Assembly: GCA_023053545.1 (NCBI GenBank)
Contig: JAKZAN010000005.1
Coordinates: 10,354,001-10,418,000, forward strand
Direction: 5' to 3'
Source: Lepidurus packardi
Lineage: Eukaryota; Arthropoda; Branchiopoda; Notostraca; Triopsidae
Length of the DNA: 64,000 bases
Shown here: positions 13,210 through 25,615 of the stretch, piece after piece
Layout: each line of letters begins with the position of its first letter
Position numbering within the stretch: the first letter of the stretch is position 1
The notes under the pieces: model-generated
The model's database searches: none
The model's input: the letters and a program-made list of their open reading frames with translations, nothing else
What the model was told of the DNA's origin: nothing
Translations under genes and position numbers: made by a program

Positions 13210-16200
13210 GGACTCTTCAAGATAGTATTTTAGGCTTATACTGTCCACACGGTAATTTCCAGTCTCAAATCTCACTTTTCGATACAAATTCTCCAAATGT
13301 TCACTACTTAAATTTTGTGATTTTCTTACATTTTGACTATTCTTATTTATTATAGATAATATCTAGGGCCATAGATAATGTCTAAGGTAACAAGTGCTAC
13401 GAAGACCTAAGAATTTAGATAGTAAACTCAATCCAAATGGTAGACTAAATGTATCCTTGAATTTTGCTGCGTTAAGCGTATTTCGGTGTTATCACTTATC
13501 ACAATTGTCACATGGGTGCGCTCGCTTTTGACATTTAAAGTCGGAATTTCAGCCTCCTTTAAATTTTTATTCCATTTCAAATTGATTCGTAAAATCTCTA
13601 ATTCGATTTCAGCTGTCAAATACATGTACAACTTAATAAATGCTCAGGAAACTTCATTGGTGAAGTACTCTCACACGTATTATCTTCCACTCTATTGGCT
13701 TGGGGAAAAAAATGTTGTCAATTAGAAAGCACTGAGCGAGTAATAGGCCTTTTCTTCCGCGAAGAAGCGCCTAGGAGATAAACCTAACACTTTTGGCAGG
13801 CTTTTAAAATCCTAAAAACAAATAGGCGGGGGTTTCTAAGACTCAGTATAAACAAGGTGAGAAAAAAAAAAGATTGGGCAACGTGACAGAATTATTTTGT
13901 CCGATCTTTCCTTTTCTGTCGTTCAGGAAAGGTATCTCGTAAAAGTTTTATCGCTTATCACCAAGTGTAAGTATAATAATCTGTCCCTTTACCGTGATAA
14001 GCCAGATATTACAACTTCTTTACTGGTGCTTAATTTATTCTTCGCAAACTTGTATTTTTTCTTTATTTTTCGCTCTTCTCTCTTTTCCCCAGAACATAAA
14101 CGTCAAATTTAGGACCAAGTGAGACTTCGCAACGGTGGAACGTCTGGGTCTGGAGCCAAGACGCAAGAAAACGTGCTGCGAAGTCAACAAAACTCATCCA
14201 AACGGCGCATTTGAGACAAAAACAGAAAATACAAAAAGCTTCTCCAAAATGCGCACAGATTCAGAATCCCACGCCTACCAAACAGAAAGTGTTGCTAGGG
14301 AAACCATTCTGAGCTATAAAGTGCGGATTTACGGTACACTTCGATTGTAATCCTCTATGACGTGAGGATGTTCGCTCTTGAGCTTGAGCTCACAGAAATC
14401 ATTTTCAATGGCAGCACCGGAAACTTCCCAAACCTTTAAAAGATAAGGATATCGCTACGGAAAATGGAGACATTTTCATCTCAACCACATTCCCAACCTT
14501 TTCCGTACCTCAATAACCACCAATGACGTACATTAATTACCCAACCACCACAACGAGTGCAATAAATCGAGTTGCTTAAACGAGTAAACTGAACATTCTA
14601 TATTGAATCAAAGTCAATCTGAGAACTGCGTCGTTAACTACTTTTAGTGATAACTCTTTTATCTCTAACTTTTTACACATTTTTACTGGCCTATTGACTG
14701 CTACTAGCAGGTATGGATCCAGTTCAGCAATCAGGAATCAAATAAAAGAAAGTAAAAGGAATTGGGACAGTCCAGTCCCACAGTATTTTAAAACGCATAA
14801 ATTGTTCGCTGGGCCTCCATCCCTGCCTGAACACGCTCCAAGGCATGGATACTTCCTCCGTAATTAGTCATTGCTATGGCAAGCCAAGACTTGATAAGAA
14901 GCTGTTTCCCATCTAATCCCCGCTTGAAATGCTTCATAGAAATTTCCGAAAATAGCTAAGCCTTTTCGAAACATTAAATAAACGAATTCCACTTCTTTCA
15001 TCGAGGCAAGAACAAATGTTTCTCACGGAGCATCTTTAAGCCTTCTTTCACTCCTAAAATAATCCCTTTGTATCGCACATTCCCTTCCTTTTCCTGCCCA
15101 AACAAAAGAGCACACGAGAAATCGAAACGGATCAACAAAAGGCTAGGTAACTCTAAATATTTACGTGAAATTATGCTCTCCAAGGACTTTCTTTCTATAA
15201 TCAAGTACCCATATAGGGAATGATCATAACATACTTCGCAATGCATCCCGGATAAGACGGAATTTCGAAACCAAAGTCAAACTTCTCATGGCACACACAA
15301 AAAATTGTCTGGTTCACGTACCTTCCATACCAATTATACGTCTCTGACCTCAAAACCAACGGCAAAAACATAACAAACCGAGAACGAAAGATCCCATCAG
15401 CCATGTAAGTCATCACGCGATTATGACCTTACACAATGGCCACTGCTCCCTCCTCAGAAAAAGAGAGCCTTGGACTATCGAAAATCAATGCCAGGTACGA
15501 ATACACCTCAACATAAAGCAAGTTTCTTTGCTTCTTACACGGGGGCCCTAAACCTGATCTAAAACTGCCAACGAGACCTGCCCAGTTTTGATTAATTCGA
15601 AAATGAAACTAAACCTATCCTTAACGTCAACCTTGATGTTTCAGAAAAGCAAAATAGCTTAAGGTTGTACTCCGTGAACTGTTACGTCAAGTTCCGGAGT
15701 CCTTTTTTCTCTCTTCAAACCAAATTAAACTAAAAAGGCAAACCAAAAACGAAGCATTTTTGATGGACCATGGAACAGAAAGTTACAAAAAGACATTCAT
15801 CATCGTTGACAACATTGCCTTATGAGCCAAACTGACATTGTCAAGGTCCAGCCTGGCCTTCAGCATGAAAACGAACCGAATTATCACTCGTTCGGGAATA
15901 TTCTGTATCTCTCATTTCGTCTGGGTTAGAGAAAGACTTCTGCTTTTCTTGCTGAGTAGTTAAATAGTGGGTCGGACAACCTGACTAAAGTGACCAAGGT
16001 CAGTTTCTCTGTCGGTAACTGAACACACACACGTATATACAAATGTACACTTCCTTTGAAAAATTCGAAAAAAACTCATCCAAATTCCCTGCACGTGTTT
16101 CTGCGTAGCTTCTTTCCAAGCTTCACATAACATCCAGAAACCACATATATTTTATCCAATTTTATGACGAGGCATTTCCCTTGTTCGAGTCTCTAAATAG

Positions 16201-17399
16201 CTTTGCTATCAACAACCGATTTCCGCATGGATAGTAATGCCATGGTAACACCAATCAGATTAAAGCGAAACGCTTGTCGTTTCTCGTTTGAGAATTTCTT
16301 TTGAGAATTTCAGTTGAGGATGTTCTAAACTTTGCCAGAACGTGGTCATTTACAAAGGTATGACTACGCTAACTAAAAGTTCATAACTTAACATTGCATC
16401 GAACACTGAGAACCTAATTACTTAAGTTCCCGTCCCTTTAATAATGGAAAGTTACATCCAGAATAGGATGTTATTTGGGTTGTCATGGCGATCCGGCAAT
16501 TCCAAAAGGCTACACAAATTCTAAGCCAACAGTCCAAAAATGCAAGATTACCGCTTTTGAAAATATGCGTGGTTTCAACCCAATTATCCTTACATACTTT
16601 AGTGCACTCCCACGCCTGTCATTTCACATTAACGAAGAGTAAGATAAATATTTTACAGAACTGACAAAAACAAACCTTTTAATTTTGATGAATACTTAAA
16701 GACGGAATAAAAGAATTCGACACTAAAAAATGTGCGGTTTTACAGCCAAAGAAAAAATGGTTTTATCTTTAATTTCTGGAGCGTGAAAACAATTTCAACT
16801 TCACATGCTTGGATAATTACAAAGTATGCATAAGAAAAAACAGTAAAATTTAACGACAGGCGATTTTTCGAGACTTACGTTTTTAGTGGTTCAAATAAAA
16901 AGTTTCATGATCTGAGTAAAAATTACGTTGCTGAGAAGTAAAATTCGGCTAAGAAACCTGCCCACATCTGTGACATGACATAATTGTGCGAAAAGTCAAG
17001 AAACAACCAACGGAATAACGTATTGTGCCTCTTTCTAAATAACAGTAACACGTAAAACCTGTTCGTAAATGTGACCAAGATCATTAGTTCAAGTCAACGG
17101 GGAACCTAAGGGCTTGAAAAAACATAACTTTTAATTGATTAAATTGGCCGCCATAGAAACACACCCAGGCATGAATTGTTGAGTCTCTAACGTGTTAAAA
17201 ATGACCCAGAACTTTCTCAATTCTTCTTTCTTTTTTTTTTCTTTTTATAAAAAGTCAAACAGCGGAAAAACCCCTTTACGTTAGACCTTTTATTTGTCCT
17301 ATTGTGATTTCTTTAATCTAATCTAAACATACCTTTATTACAATATAAATAAGGTATCACTATCCAATTAAGTTTACTAAATATAATTATTGTTTACAA

Positions 17400-17456
17400 T
17401 GATATGAATGAATGATATGATGATATGATATGATATGATTACAAGATATGATACAA
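17400..17456. repeat. TGATA-type microsatellite
   Basis: Repeated ATGA and TGATA words (GATATGATATGATATG) in an AT-rich stretch. No gene nearby. Confidence 0.7.
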
Positions 17457-19388
17457 TGTAAGTATTTCGCCACTTGAAACTGCACTGGCTAAAATAAGCG
17501 AAACGCATAAGGCGACCTGAAGCCCCGCCTTAATTTCCGCTAACTCCTGAAACCACGGTCCATTAAACCCCGCCTGTTTTCGCTTCTTTCATTTCCGCCC
17601 TTGATTCTCCACATGCAAGCACTTCATTTACAATTCAAAATTGCCTAATGACTTTAAGAAATCGAAAGTTTTTTTACACAGGTAATAAAAGAAAACATTC
17701 GATTTCACAATATCCGTTACACCCAGACCCCGAAAAGGACTTAACGCTGCTCGGGGCTTGTTACTCATAATCCCAATCCGTCAGTAATATATATATTTAA
17801 CAAGCCGAAAGTTCTTTACAAAAAAAAAGGAACTAGAAAAATGTAAAGCTCGATCAAGCGCAGCCAAGTCCTAAATTCCAAAGACTTACCGACAAAAAAT
17901 CCTACCAGGTAAAAAAAGAAGCATCTGTGGAAAACACAAGCGATTGCGACGAAAATTTGAAACCGCACTTGTCCCTTAAAGGAGGCGTGGCTGTTTCATA
18001 AACCTAATTTCCACGTCAAGGAGCACCACCACACTTAATCATTGATGAAACCCTGGTACACGGTTCTGCACAACCTCCAACCACATGCTTTTGCCTAGCG
18101 CGAGCTCGTTTCATACACCCGAACTATTTGTCACTGCAATGAACGACTTTCTTGAACCTGTGAGAAACCATCTGGGATTACAATCCGGCTCCCCCGTCGT
18201 GCTCTGGATCCTCAGAACTCGAAGTAAACAAGCATGAAATTAATGACGAGATTACCACAAGAAGAAAAAGAGAAAGTTTGAGAGCGCGTTGAGCTTCCAA
18301 GTCGCCACTAATAAACTCCACGTTCCTTAGCCAACTCTTTTCCTAAAGAGTTCCTGGCTAGTCTACACCGCTGCCAGAAGTCGACTAAACGCGTTAAGAA
18401 AAGCCCCCTCTCTACAAACTGCCTTTGCTTTTACTTTGCGCCCCCGAACCGACCCGAAACTCCGTGTATGTGTGCATACAACACACCTCACTTGCGCCGG
18501 AGCGGGAATCTACGCAGACTTTGGACTTGTGCCTTAAACGCTCTTCCCCCGGGTTGCTGAGAACTTTTCACTAACGCCTAGCGTATATGACCTAGGAACA
18601 GATCTGGCAGCTCTGGGAAAACGAGCCCAGGACTCATTTAGGACCGCAAGATATGTATAATCATGAGCTTCAGAAGGTCAGCAATGGGCCCCGTGCCATT
18701 TTAACTCGCGGATCAAGCTCCGCAAGACAAACAGTTAGATGTTTCGCATTAAGATTCACTGTCAGGAGTTAATATCTTAAGAACCACGTTTCATGGTTAG
18801 CTGAATGCAAAGAAGGGATTGTTTGTGATTTTCTTTGTTTTCGTTTGTTGACTCATACACGAATCTTGTTCATGCGTTCTCATTGTTAACTGATAAAAGG
18901 AAAACACTTTAAATGTAAAGTGGTTAAATCGTTTGGGAGATATTTATATATATATATATTTTGAGAGCACACGGGGACTTTTTTTTTAAGTACATTTGTT
19001 TTTTTTGGAAGAATAAGGAAGTTGAGATCAGGAAGTCGAATACATTTTAGCTCCGAGTACTTCTTCGAGTCTTGTTTTTCTTTCCACCTTTTTTCCTAAG
19101 AGTGAAAATGAACCTGACGTCCACTTTGGGGCAGCAAAAGCAACAAAGTTAGCCCCAGGAAGACCTACACCTCTAAAAATAACTCAACCATTGCACACTT
19201 CCCTAATTAAAGAGGGGTTTTTTCAAGGGTTCGAAGGAATACTTTGCGGGAGGAAATTAAAACAAAGATTTGCAAGGATCACACGTAGTATGGACTATTT
19301 TTTCGCTTGGCACATTCAAAAATTTGAAAAACTATGTTTGGAACACGTGACTTTTCTTTGGTTCGATCATTTCTGGCCTCTTTCATGT

Positions 19389-20535
19389 TTAATTAATAAG
19401 ATGGGTAAGTACGGCATAATAGTGGAGGGCAGCTCCCATGGCCACATGGATATGCCAGATCGCATGGGCTAAAGGGACACGCCCATCAGCTTTGAAGAAC
19501 ACCACGCCTATTAGGTAACAAGCTCCGCCCAATTTTAACTCCCACATGTTCTGTACATTCTCCTATAAGACCAAAAACAAATAAAAGAATGGGGATTGAA
19601 GAACAATATTGTTCTAAAACCTTTGACGAAAAAGTTTGCCAATTTTTTTTTGCTGGGGGGAGGAAGACTTACCTGCTGTACGAAGGGTAATGCTGGTAAT
19701 ATGCCAATGGCTATATATAGAAAAGTTTCTAGCCATTTGTACTTTTCGTGGAACAATTGCTGATAGAGGATCCCCAACGCTGCCATTAGCCAAACAGCCC
19801 ACTTAATGTCATAGATAAGCCAGGGATCCAAACCCAGGCCGTCCCAGAGCCATGGCAAATAATCTGGCGTGGAATTAGTGGAAAAAGAGATAGTGGAAGA
19901 CGAAGTTTGGTTGGCTAACTCATGGCGAGGAAGTAAAGTCAGCCAAGGGAAGTAAGACGCTGCAATAAAGAGGTAGATCATAGCTCGATCTCCACGATGC
20001 AGCCATGGCTTTAATCTTCATGTACATAAAACAGGGTTTTACTCCTTCGTTTCGCGAGGAAATGCAGGGAAAATGGAATATACTTGATACAGTTGCACAG
20101 ACAAACGGTGTGGAAACAAGTAGATACGCTAAACAGCGCTATTAAAGCCGAGCCATAGATAATTGAGGCCCAAAACTGAGTTGGAGTGGAGGATTTACTG
20201 GCCATCATCCAAGTAGCGGTAATAGAAGGCAAAATACACATCTACGTGATACGAATAATAATTTAGAATTAGATCTAATAGAACTTTTTGCTCATTATTT
20301 TAAGATTACCCCGTGGGTGATCGTGTTGGCGATTTGTTCTATGGTTGTAGGTTGGTACATTTGATTGGGTTTGGCAGGAGGGTTTTTCCATTGCACGCTA
20401 ATCCGAAATTGTTTTTAAGTTTAACTAAACTAAAATCAAACACAAAACTTACTTTTTCCATTCTACAATCGTGGTAAGGAACTGGGAAGTGAATTTAAAA
20501 TCCAAGTATGAGTAAACGCTACGAAGATCTGTCAT
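19389..20535 (-). CDS. MMD: MMD-like PAQR family membrane protein
   Basis: Five exons (20535-20453, 20397-20310, 20241-20084, 20015-19673, 19562-19389) join in phase to 281 residues. The protein matches the monocyte-to-macrophage differentiation (PAQR10/11) branch of the progestin/adipoQ receptor family: YQPTTIEQIANTITHG before the first helix, VSTCFHTV, WLHRGDRAMIYLFIAAS, HEKYKWLETFLYIAIG, and the C-terminal FFKADGRVPLAHAIWHIH motif carrying the conserved HxxxH of the family. Seven hydrophobic segments are visible. MMD proteins sit in Golgi or endosomal membranes and have been tied to Ras/ERK signalling; some PAQRs are hydrolase-like. The 68-nt intron between 20083 and 20016 was placed by phase and by alignment to the family. 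Identification is strong; molecular activity is uncertain. Confidence 0.92.
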
Positions 20536-22352
20536 GGCAATACGTGTTCGTTGCCTTAACTTGACTTGAGAGGCAAAGGCTTTCAGCTTTAACGTTAAGT
20601 ATGAAGTACAACAGAAGTGTCAGCTGGAAAGTAGTATGGTCCTACTCCGCCATTCCTAAGAGGTACTTTCAGCTTAGTTGAAGGAGAAAAATAATTGTTT
20701 TACCAGTTGAACTTATTCCCACAGTTCCACTGAACACAACCGAGATAAAAAGAAAGTCGGAATCACGAGGATCTGAAACAAACACAAACACGCAGGCCTA
20801 CTGCGGTTTGAAAGGTTTTTGGCCTTCTCAAGGTTAGAAAACCGCAGCTTTGGTATCAATCGAATCCGAGCCGCAGCTTTTGCGGATCGCAAGACAGAAT
20901 TTCGGGTTTTAGCGCCAACTATTCCGATCACTCAATCCATGACTTAATCACACAAGGCTGAAGTTTACAGAATAGGAAACTTGTTTTTGTAGCTATCAAT
21001 TATTAGCGTTTATCTTAGGCTTGCGTACTATATACGTTCTTCGGTCTTTATGACAACTAAAGAAAGAAAAGAAAAAGAAGAGACCCCTCCTTTCTTTGTT
21101 GTCGAAAAACATCTATTAGCTCGTAGAATGATTGAAACCTACCTAGATTTTTTCCAGGTAAGTTTCAATCATTGCACTTAAGGTTATAATATAATGGGTT
21201 ACAAATCCTATAAGATTGACAGACAGTTCGTTTTTCCGCAGCTTTCAGTTTGTCTTTGGTGGATTACAAATTGAATACAGCGAATGCGATTTGCACTACG
21301 TTTGTTTTTGCGCGACAAGTATATTGACCTAAGGTATCTTCATGGTTATCCTCATACACGACGCATTTGTCCCATGGGCTTAGTGCACTTATGCTGAGCA
21401 CTCCAGGTGCTGAACTGTATTCCATTTATGGAACGTGGAATATCTTTCATCACATTGTAAAGGTTTACACAGTATGGTAACAGGGCTATTTTTCAATGTA
21501 AGGGTTTTACTACCTGCTTTCTCGGTCTCAATTCACAGACTTTCCCATCCTACCCCCAGAAGTAGGCATTCCTAATCTACTAGAAAAAGGGTTTGAAAAG
21601 AGAACAAAACATTCATAAAACGGGGACTGGCGACTATTATCTCGGGTACTATAGGGAGTTTCGGACTGAAAAAAGATCCTACCTGCACTGCGCTTTGTGA
21701 ACCGTCTTTACATTTTTTGAACTGCACCGGGAGATTTGCGAATTTTTCCTTTGATATTCTGCCCCTTTACCTGAATTTACTCCGGGGACCGAGAAAGTCG
21801 GCTTAAAACCTTAGCCCTGTTACCATACCGTGTAAACCCTTATACTTTCCCTTTCACGCTGTGTCTTTTTATAGCTTCTGAAAGAAAAAACTTACGTCTG
21901 GCTTACTACTTCAATTAAGTTAATTAAAACCAGGTGTTTTAAACGCCCACGAGCTAGATGTGTATTAAGCTCGCACCCACCGGAAGGAAGAAAACGGAAC
22001 CAAAAACGACAGAGGCACTTGTGTTCCAATATTTAAGCAGTTTTCAAATATCGCTTCTTCCTTCAGTAAAACCACAAGAAAAACAAATTTGCCATGGAAA
22101 TCCGAGCAGGGATAAGCAAGAACAATTTCTCCAATGGAACAATCAGAATCTGAATCCCACACCCAGTTTTTTATTCGAAAAAAAGAGAAAAAAAGACACT
22201 ATAACTGCGCTGCGAACACAAACGAAGAGGAACCAAGTAAGTTTTCCAGGTGCTCTGTCTTTAAGGCTATCCCATAACGATGAAAATCTTACCTTCTCCC
22301 CTTATGTGGGATGGCTTAGGACGTGATCTTAACTGTCTGGCGTTATCAACTC
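20536..22352. other. Intergenic region between MMD and eRF3
   Basis: 1.8 kb with no supportable gene. It should contain the MMD promoter and 5' UTR and the eRF3 3' end. The open frame on the plus strand at 21958-22326 has no family resemblance or exon signals I trust. Confidence 0.5.
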
Positions 22353-25101
22353 TTATTCAATGACTTTGAGCACCTTACCAATCGCAATAGTTCTCCCTAA
22401 ATCGCAACCCAAACAACCAAATGTCAATATTTTCCTCATTTTTTTTTTATATGAACTCACCTTCGTCTCGTAAGGTGAATCGTCCCATTTGGGGAAATTC
22501 CTTAAAAGATTCCATACAAATAACTCCCGCGGCTTCCAATCTCATAATGGCAATCTGGTCTTGCTTTACAAATCTCGGCCGCGTTTTGGACTTTTCATTA
22601 GTTTTCTTGTCTACTAAACAGATCAGCGCCTATACAAACATTCGAATACAACAGAATAATTAAAAATGATATAATACAATTAATATAATTAAAAAGGATT
22701 AGAATTCAGTAGTATTCAATATTAATAGAATTCAATAGTATTCAATATTAATAGAATTCAATAGTATTCAGTATTAATAGAATTCAATAGTATTCAATAT
22801 TAATAGAATTCAATAGTAATAGACGGATTCAACACAGACGGCAAGAAAGGTTAAAGAGAAATTGACCAGACATGAAGATAATTACTTTGACGTTAACTTC
22901 TTCAGCCACAGCGTGCATATGGCAGACGGCCGAGTATCCCGCACAAATGATACTCTTGTGTTCCAGAATGACCACTTGAGCATCAAAAATGCGACCCGAC
23001 TTGCAAGGCGTATTAGGATCACATAAAACGAACCCGGAAGACACATCTTCTTCCTCAATGCCTTTGAGCTTCACTTTGACATTCTCGCCGGGCCCAATAG
23101 CTGTCACTTCGTCATCGTCTGACCACAACTGGTCCACCACGACTGCCGTCTACAAGAAACAATTTTACGCTTTAATCTTCCTGGCAGCAGCTTGGCCCTT
23201 TTCATAACAAGGCTTTTCTATAGCTTGCCAAATAAAGAGAAAGTGACAAACAACGATCCCAAACCTACTCTGTTGGGCATAAGTAGTAACGTCTGTCCTT
23301 TACGAGCTTCACCAGATTCCACTTTTCCCAGAACGACCGTTCCCATATCTTTATATTTGTCCACAATTGGCATAATAAATGGACCATCAACTTTACGGTT
23401 CATGGGTGGTAAGTCGTCAATAAACGGAATGAAGGCGGATCCTCTAAAATTAAAAAAAAGTCGTCAAATAACATGAATTACTGGGCAAGGTCCATAAAAT
23501 TGGGAAAATAATTACCTATACCACGGACATAGCTGTTCGTCGATTGTATCTTTCAAGCCAGCTCCGGTTAGTCCCGAGCAGGGCATAAAACTCAAGTCTT
23601 TTTGAGGGTTGAATCCTAATTTTTTCAAGTACGGCATCAATTTTTCTCGACATTCATTGTACCTAGGTTTTCAAGAAGAAAATCCGGTCAAATCCAAATT
23701 ATTTCTTGATTCTGAGCAAGTCTTGCCTTTCCTCGTCCCAGTTTACAGTCGGGTCATCCATCTTATTAATAAGCACAACCAAGTGTCGGACACCAGCGGT
23801 TTTAGCCAGCATAGCGTGTTCGCGGGTTTGGCCACCTTTTTCGAATCCAGTTTCAAACTCGCCTTTTCGAGCAGAAATAACCTGCTCAGAATAGAGAATA
23901 AGGTCAAGTTCCCTTCCATGACGTCTTTGAATCAGCTTTGGACTGATTCGAGGTGAAATCAAAGCGATTTTGATCAATAGGACCTACCAAGACAGCCAAG
24001 TCAGCCTGAGCAGCCCCGCCAATCATGTTCGGCACAAAGCTTTTATGGCCGGGTGCATCTAAGATGGTAAAATGCTTCTTTTCGGTTTCAAAAGATGCCC
24101 TGCCTACTTCCACCGTCTTTCCCTTTTCTCGTTCTGTGAAATATAGTCGAAAACCATGCCCCATTGGTCGTCACGCAGCAAAAAAGTGCTCGGAATACCT
24201 TCTAAATTAGTATCCAAAGCCCAAGATAAGTACCAAGATTCTCGGTTCTTTTCACGAGCTTCTCGTTCGTATTTTTCTAACGTCCGCTTGTCTACCATAC
24301 CAGTGAGATACATGATCTGACCTCCAATTGTCGATTTCCCGGCATCTAAAAAACCAAATTAGTAAAGCAATGCTTACAGCATTGAACAAAGAAGAGATTT
24401 TTAATCTTACCAACGTGTCCAATAAATACTACGTTAATATGTTCCTTTTTGCTCTTGTTTTCAGCAGGACCTTTGGCTGGTTTCTTCTTTACTTTGCGAA
24501 CAGCTCCTTCAGTATCGGCTTCTTCATTATCGGGCGTAAGTTCTCCATCTCCATCTTCGAGGTCTGGATCGTCAGCTTCTTCCTCCCAATTATCAGCCGG
24601 TTGTGGCTCGTTGGGAGGTGAAGAGGAAATTTTTGGAGAAGAGCCTGTAGGTGCACTTCTACTTGGCGCAGCTGGAAGAGAGTCTAGAATAACAATGCAA
24701 GATTACGGTTATTGTAAGTCTTTCTGTGACGCAACTTTAGCTTGCTAATCGTTCTTAGACAGCTAGAAGTATTGTATATTGCAAAATACACTACTTATGA
24801 TACAAGTTGAAGAGTATATACTGCAAACTTCACAAGTATACTGCACACAACTCCTTAATCTGAATAATTTGGGGCGTTTTGTTCCTCAATAAATGAAGAT
24901 ATAGTGGGAATATTTACCTGATGACTCGGAATCTGGGGTGGAAATGTCGTTGCTTACTGCAGTACTGTCCTTGGAAACTGTAGTTTCGTTTGCTGGTTGC
25001 AAAAACGAGGGCACGAAGACAGCAGCGTTGATGTTTGGAACGAACGTTGGTGCGTTAACATTGAGATTTGTCAACTTGTTAGCAAGTTCCTCGCTATCCA
25101 T
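22353..25101 (-). CDS. eRF3: Eukaryotic peptide chain release factor GTP-binding subunit eRF3
   Basis: Ten exons (25101-24918, 24683-24411, 24345-24199, 24133-23988, 23881-23727, 23662-23516, 23443-23269, 23149-22886, 22629-22461, 22396-22353) join in phase to 567 residues. The N-terminus has the overlapping PAM2 motifs of eRF3 ([11 protein letters not shown] then AAVFVPSF) that bind the MLLE domain of poly(A)-binding protein, then an acidic linker. The GTPase core has GHVDAGKST, DAPGH and NKMD, followed by the two beta-barrels that bind eRF1; the protein ends [13 protein letters not shown]. It stimulates eRF1-driven release at stop codons in the cytosol and links termination to mRNA decay. 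The intron at 23726-23663 starts with GC (AG|GCAAGA) rather than GT; every other intron is GT-AG. Very secure. Confidence 0.97.
22702..22820. repeat. 26-bp tandem repeat in an eRF3 intron
   Basis: About 4.5 copies of an AT-rich 26-bp unit starting GAATTCAATAGTATTCAATA, nearly identical between copies, inside the intron between 22885 and 22630. Confidence 0.85.
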
Positions 25102-25615
25102 TGTATCTTTCGGTGTTACCTATACTTTAAACCACTTATACTAGTCCCAAGGAAGGCCAAATATGTAGAACTCTAACCAAAATCACAGACACGTTTTACC
25201 AACCCACAGAGAGCAACTGAATCCCAGTTCCCTTCTCACCAGGCTTTCGTAAAATTCAATGCCATGCTATTGCGTGTATTTACAGATATGAAGGAATTTT
25301 TCCGAGACGTAAAATTCTTGCTTACTAAGCCAATCATTGGATACTAGACTTTCTCATGAGTTTTAGAACTAAATCAAAATCCCTAAATATAACCTCGGAT
25401 AAACTTCTGCGATTAAGCACCGCTTACTCCCAAAGTGCGCACATAATGGCCAAGAATAAAAACTTGATTCAAACACATCACTTCACCGATAAACCAAAGT
25501 GAATGCAATGAAAGAACTCCAAGTTATTGTGTCACCGATTTCAAACCCGACTTTCCCGAAGGAAACCCGTTTTAAAGCAAATCAAAACTACAAATATCTG
25601 TAGATCGCACATTTT
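25102..25615. other. Intergenic region between eRF3 and WIPI
   Basis: About 500 bp between the eRF3 start codon and the WIPI stop codon, both genes on the minus strand. Probably holds the eRF3 promoter and the WIPI 3' UTR. Nothing else seen. Confidence 0.5.

Larger units (their letters stand above)
12747..19388. other. 6.6-kb gene-poor region upstream of the guanylate cyclase
   Basis: No recognisable coding exon on either strand. Open frames are short and match no family I know. It may hold 5' UTR exons, promoter or enhancers of the guanylate cyclase (upstream side) and the 3' UTR of MMD. Visible structure: the compound palindrome at 13036-13209, a TGATA-type microsatellite at about 17400-17456, and a short TA run near 18947-18959. 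Confidence 0.5.
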
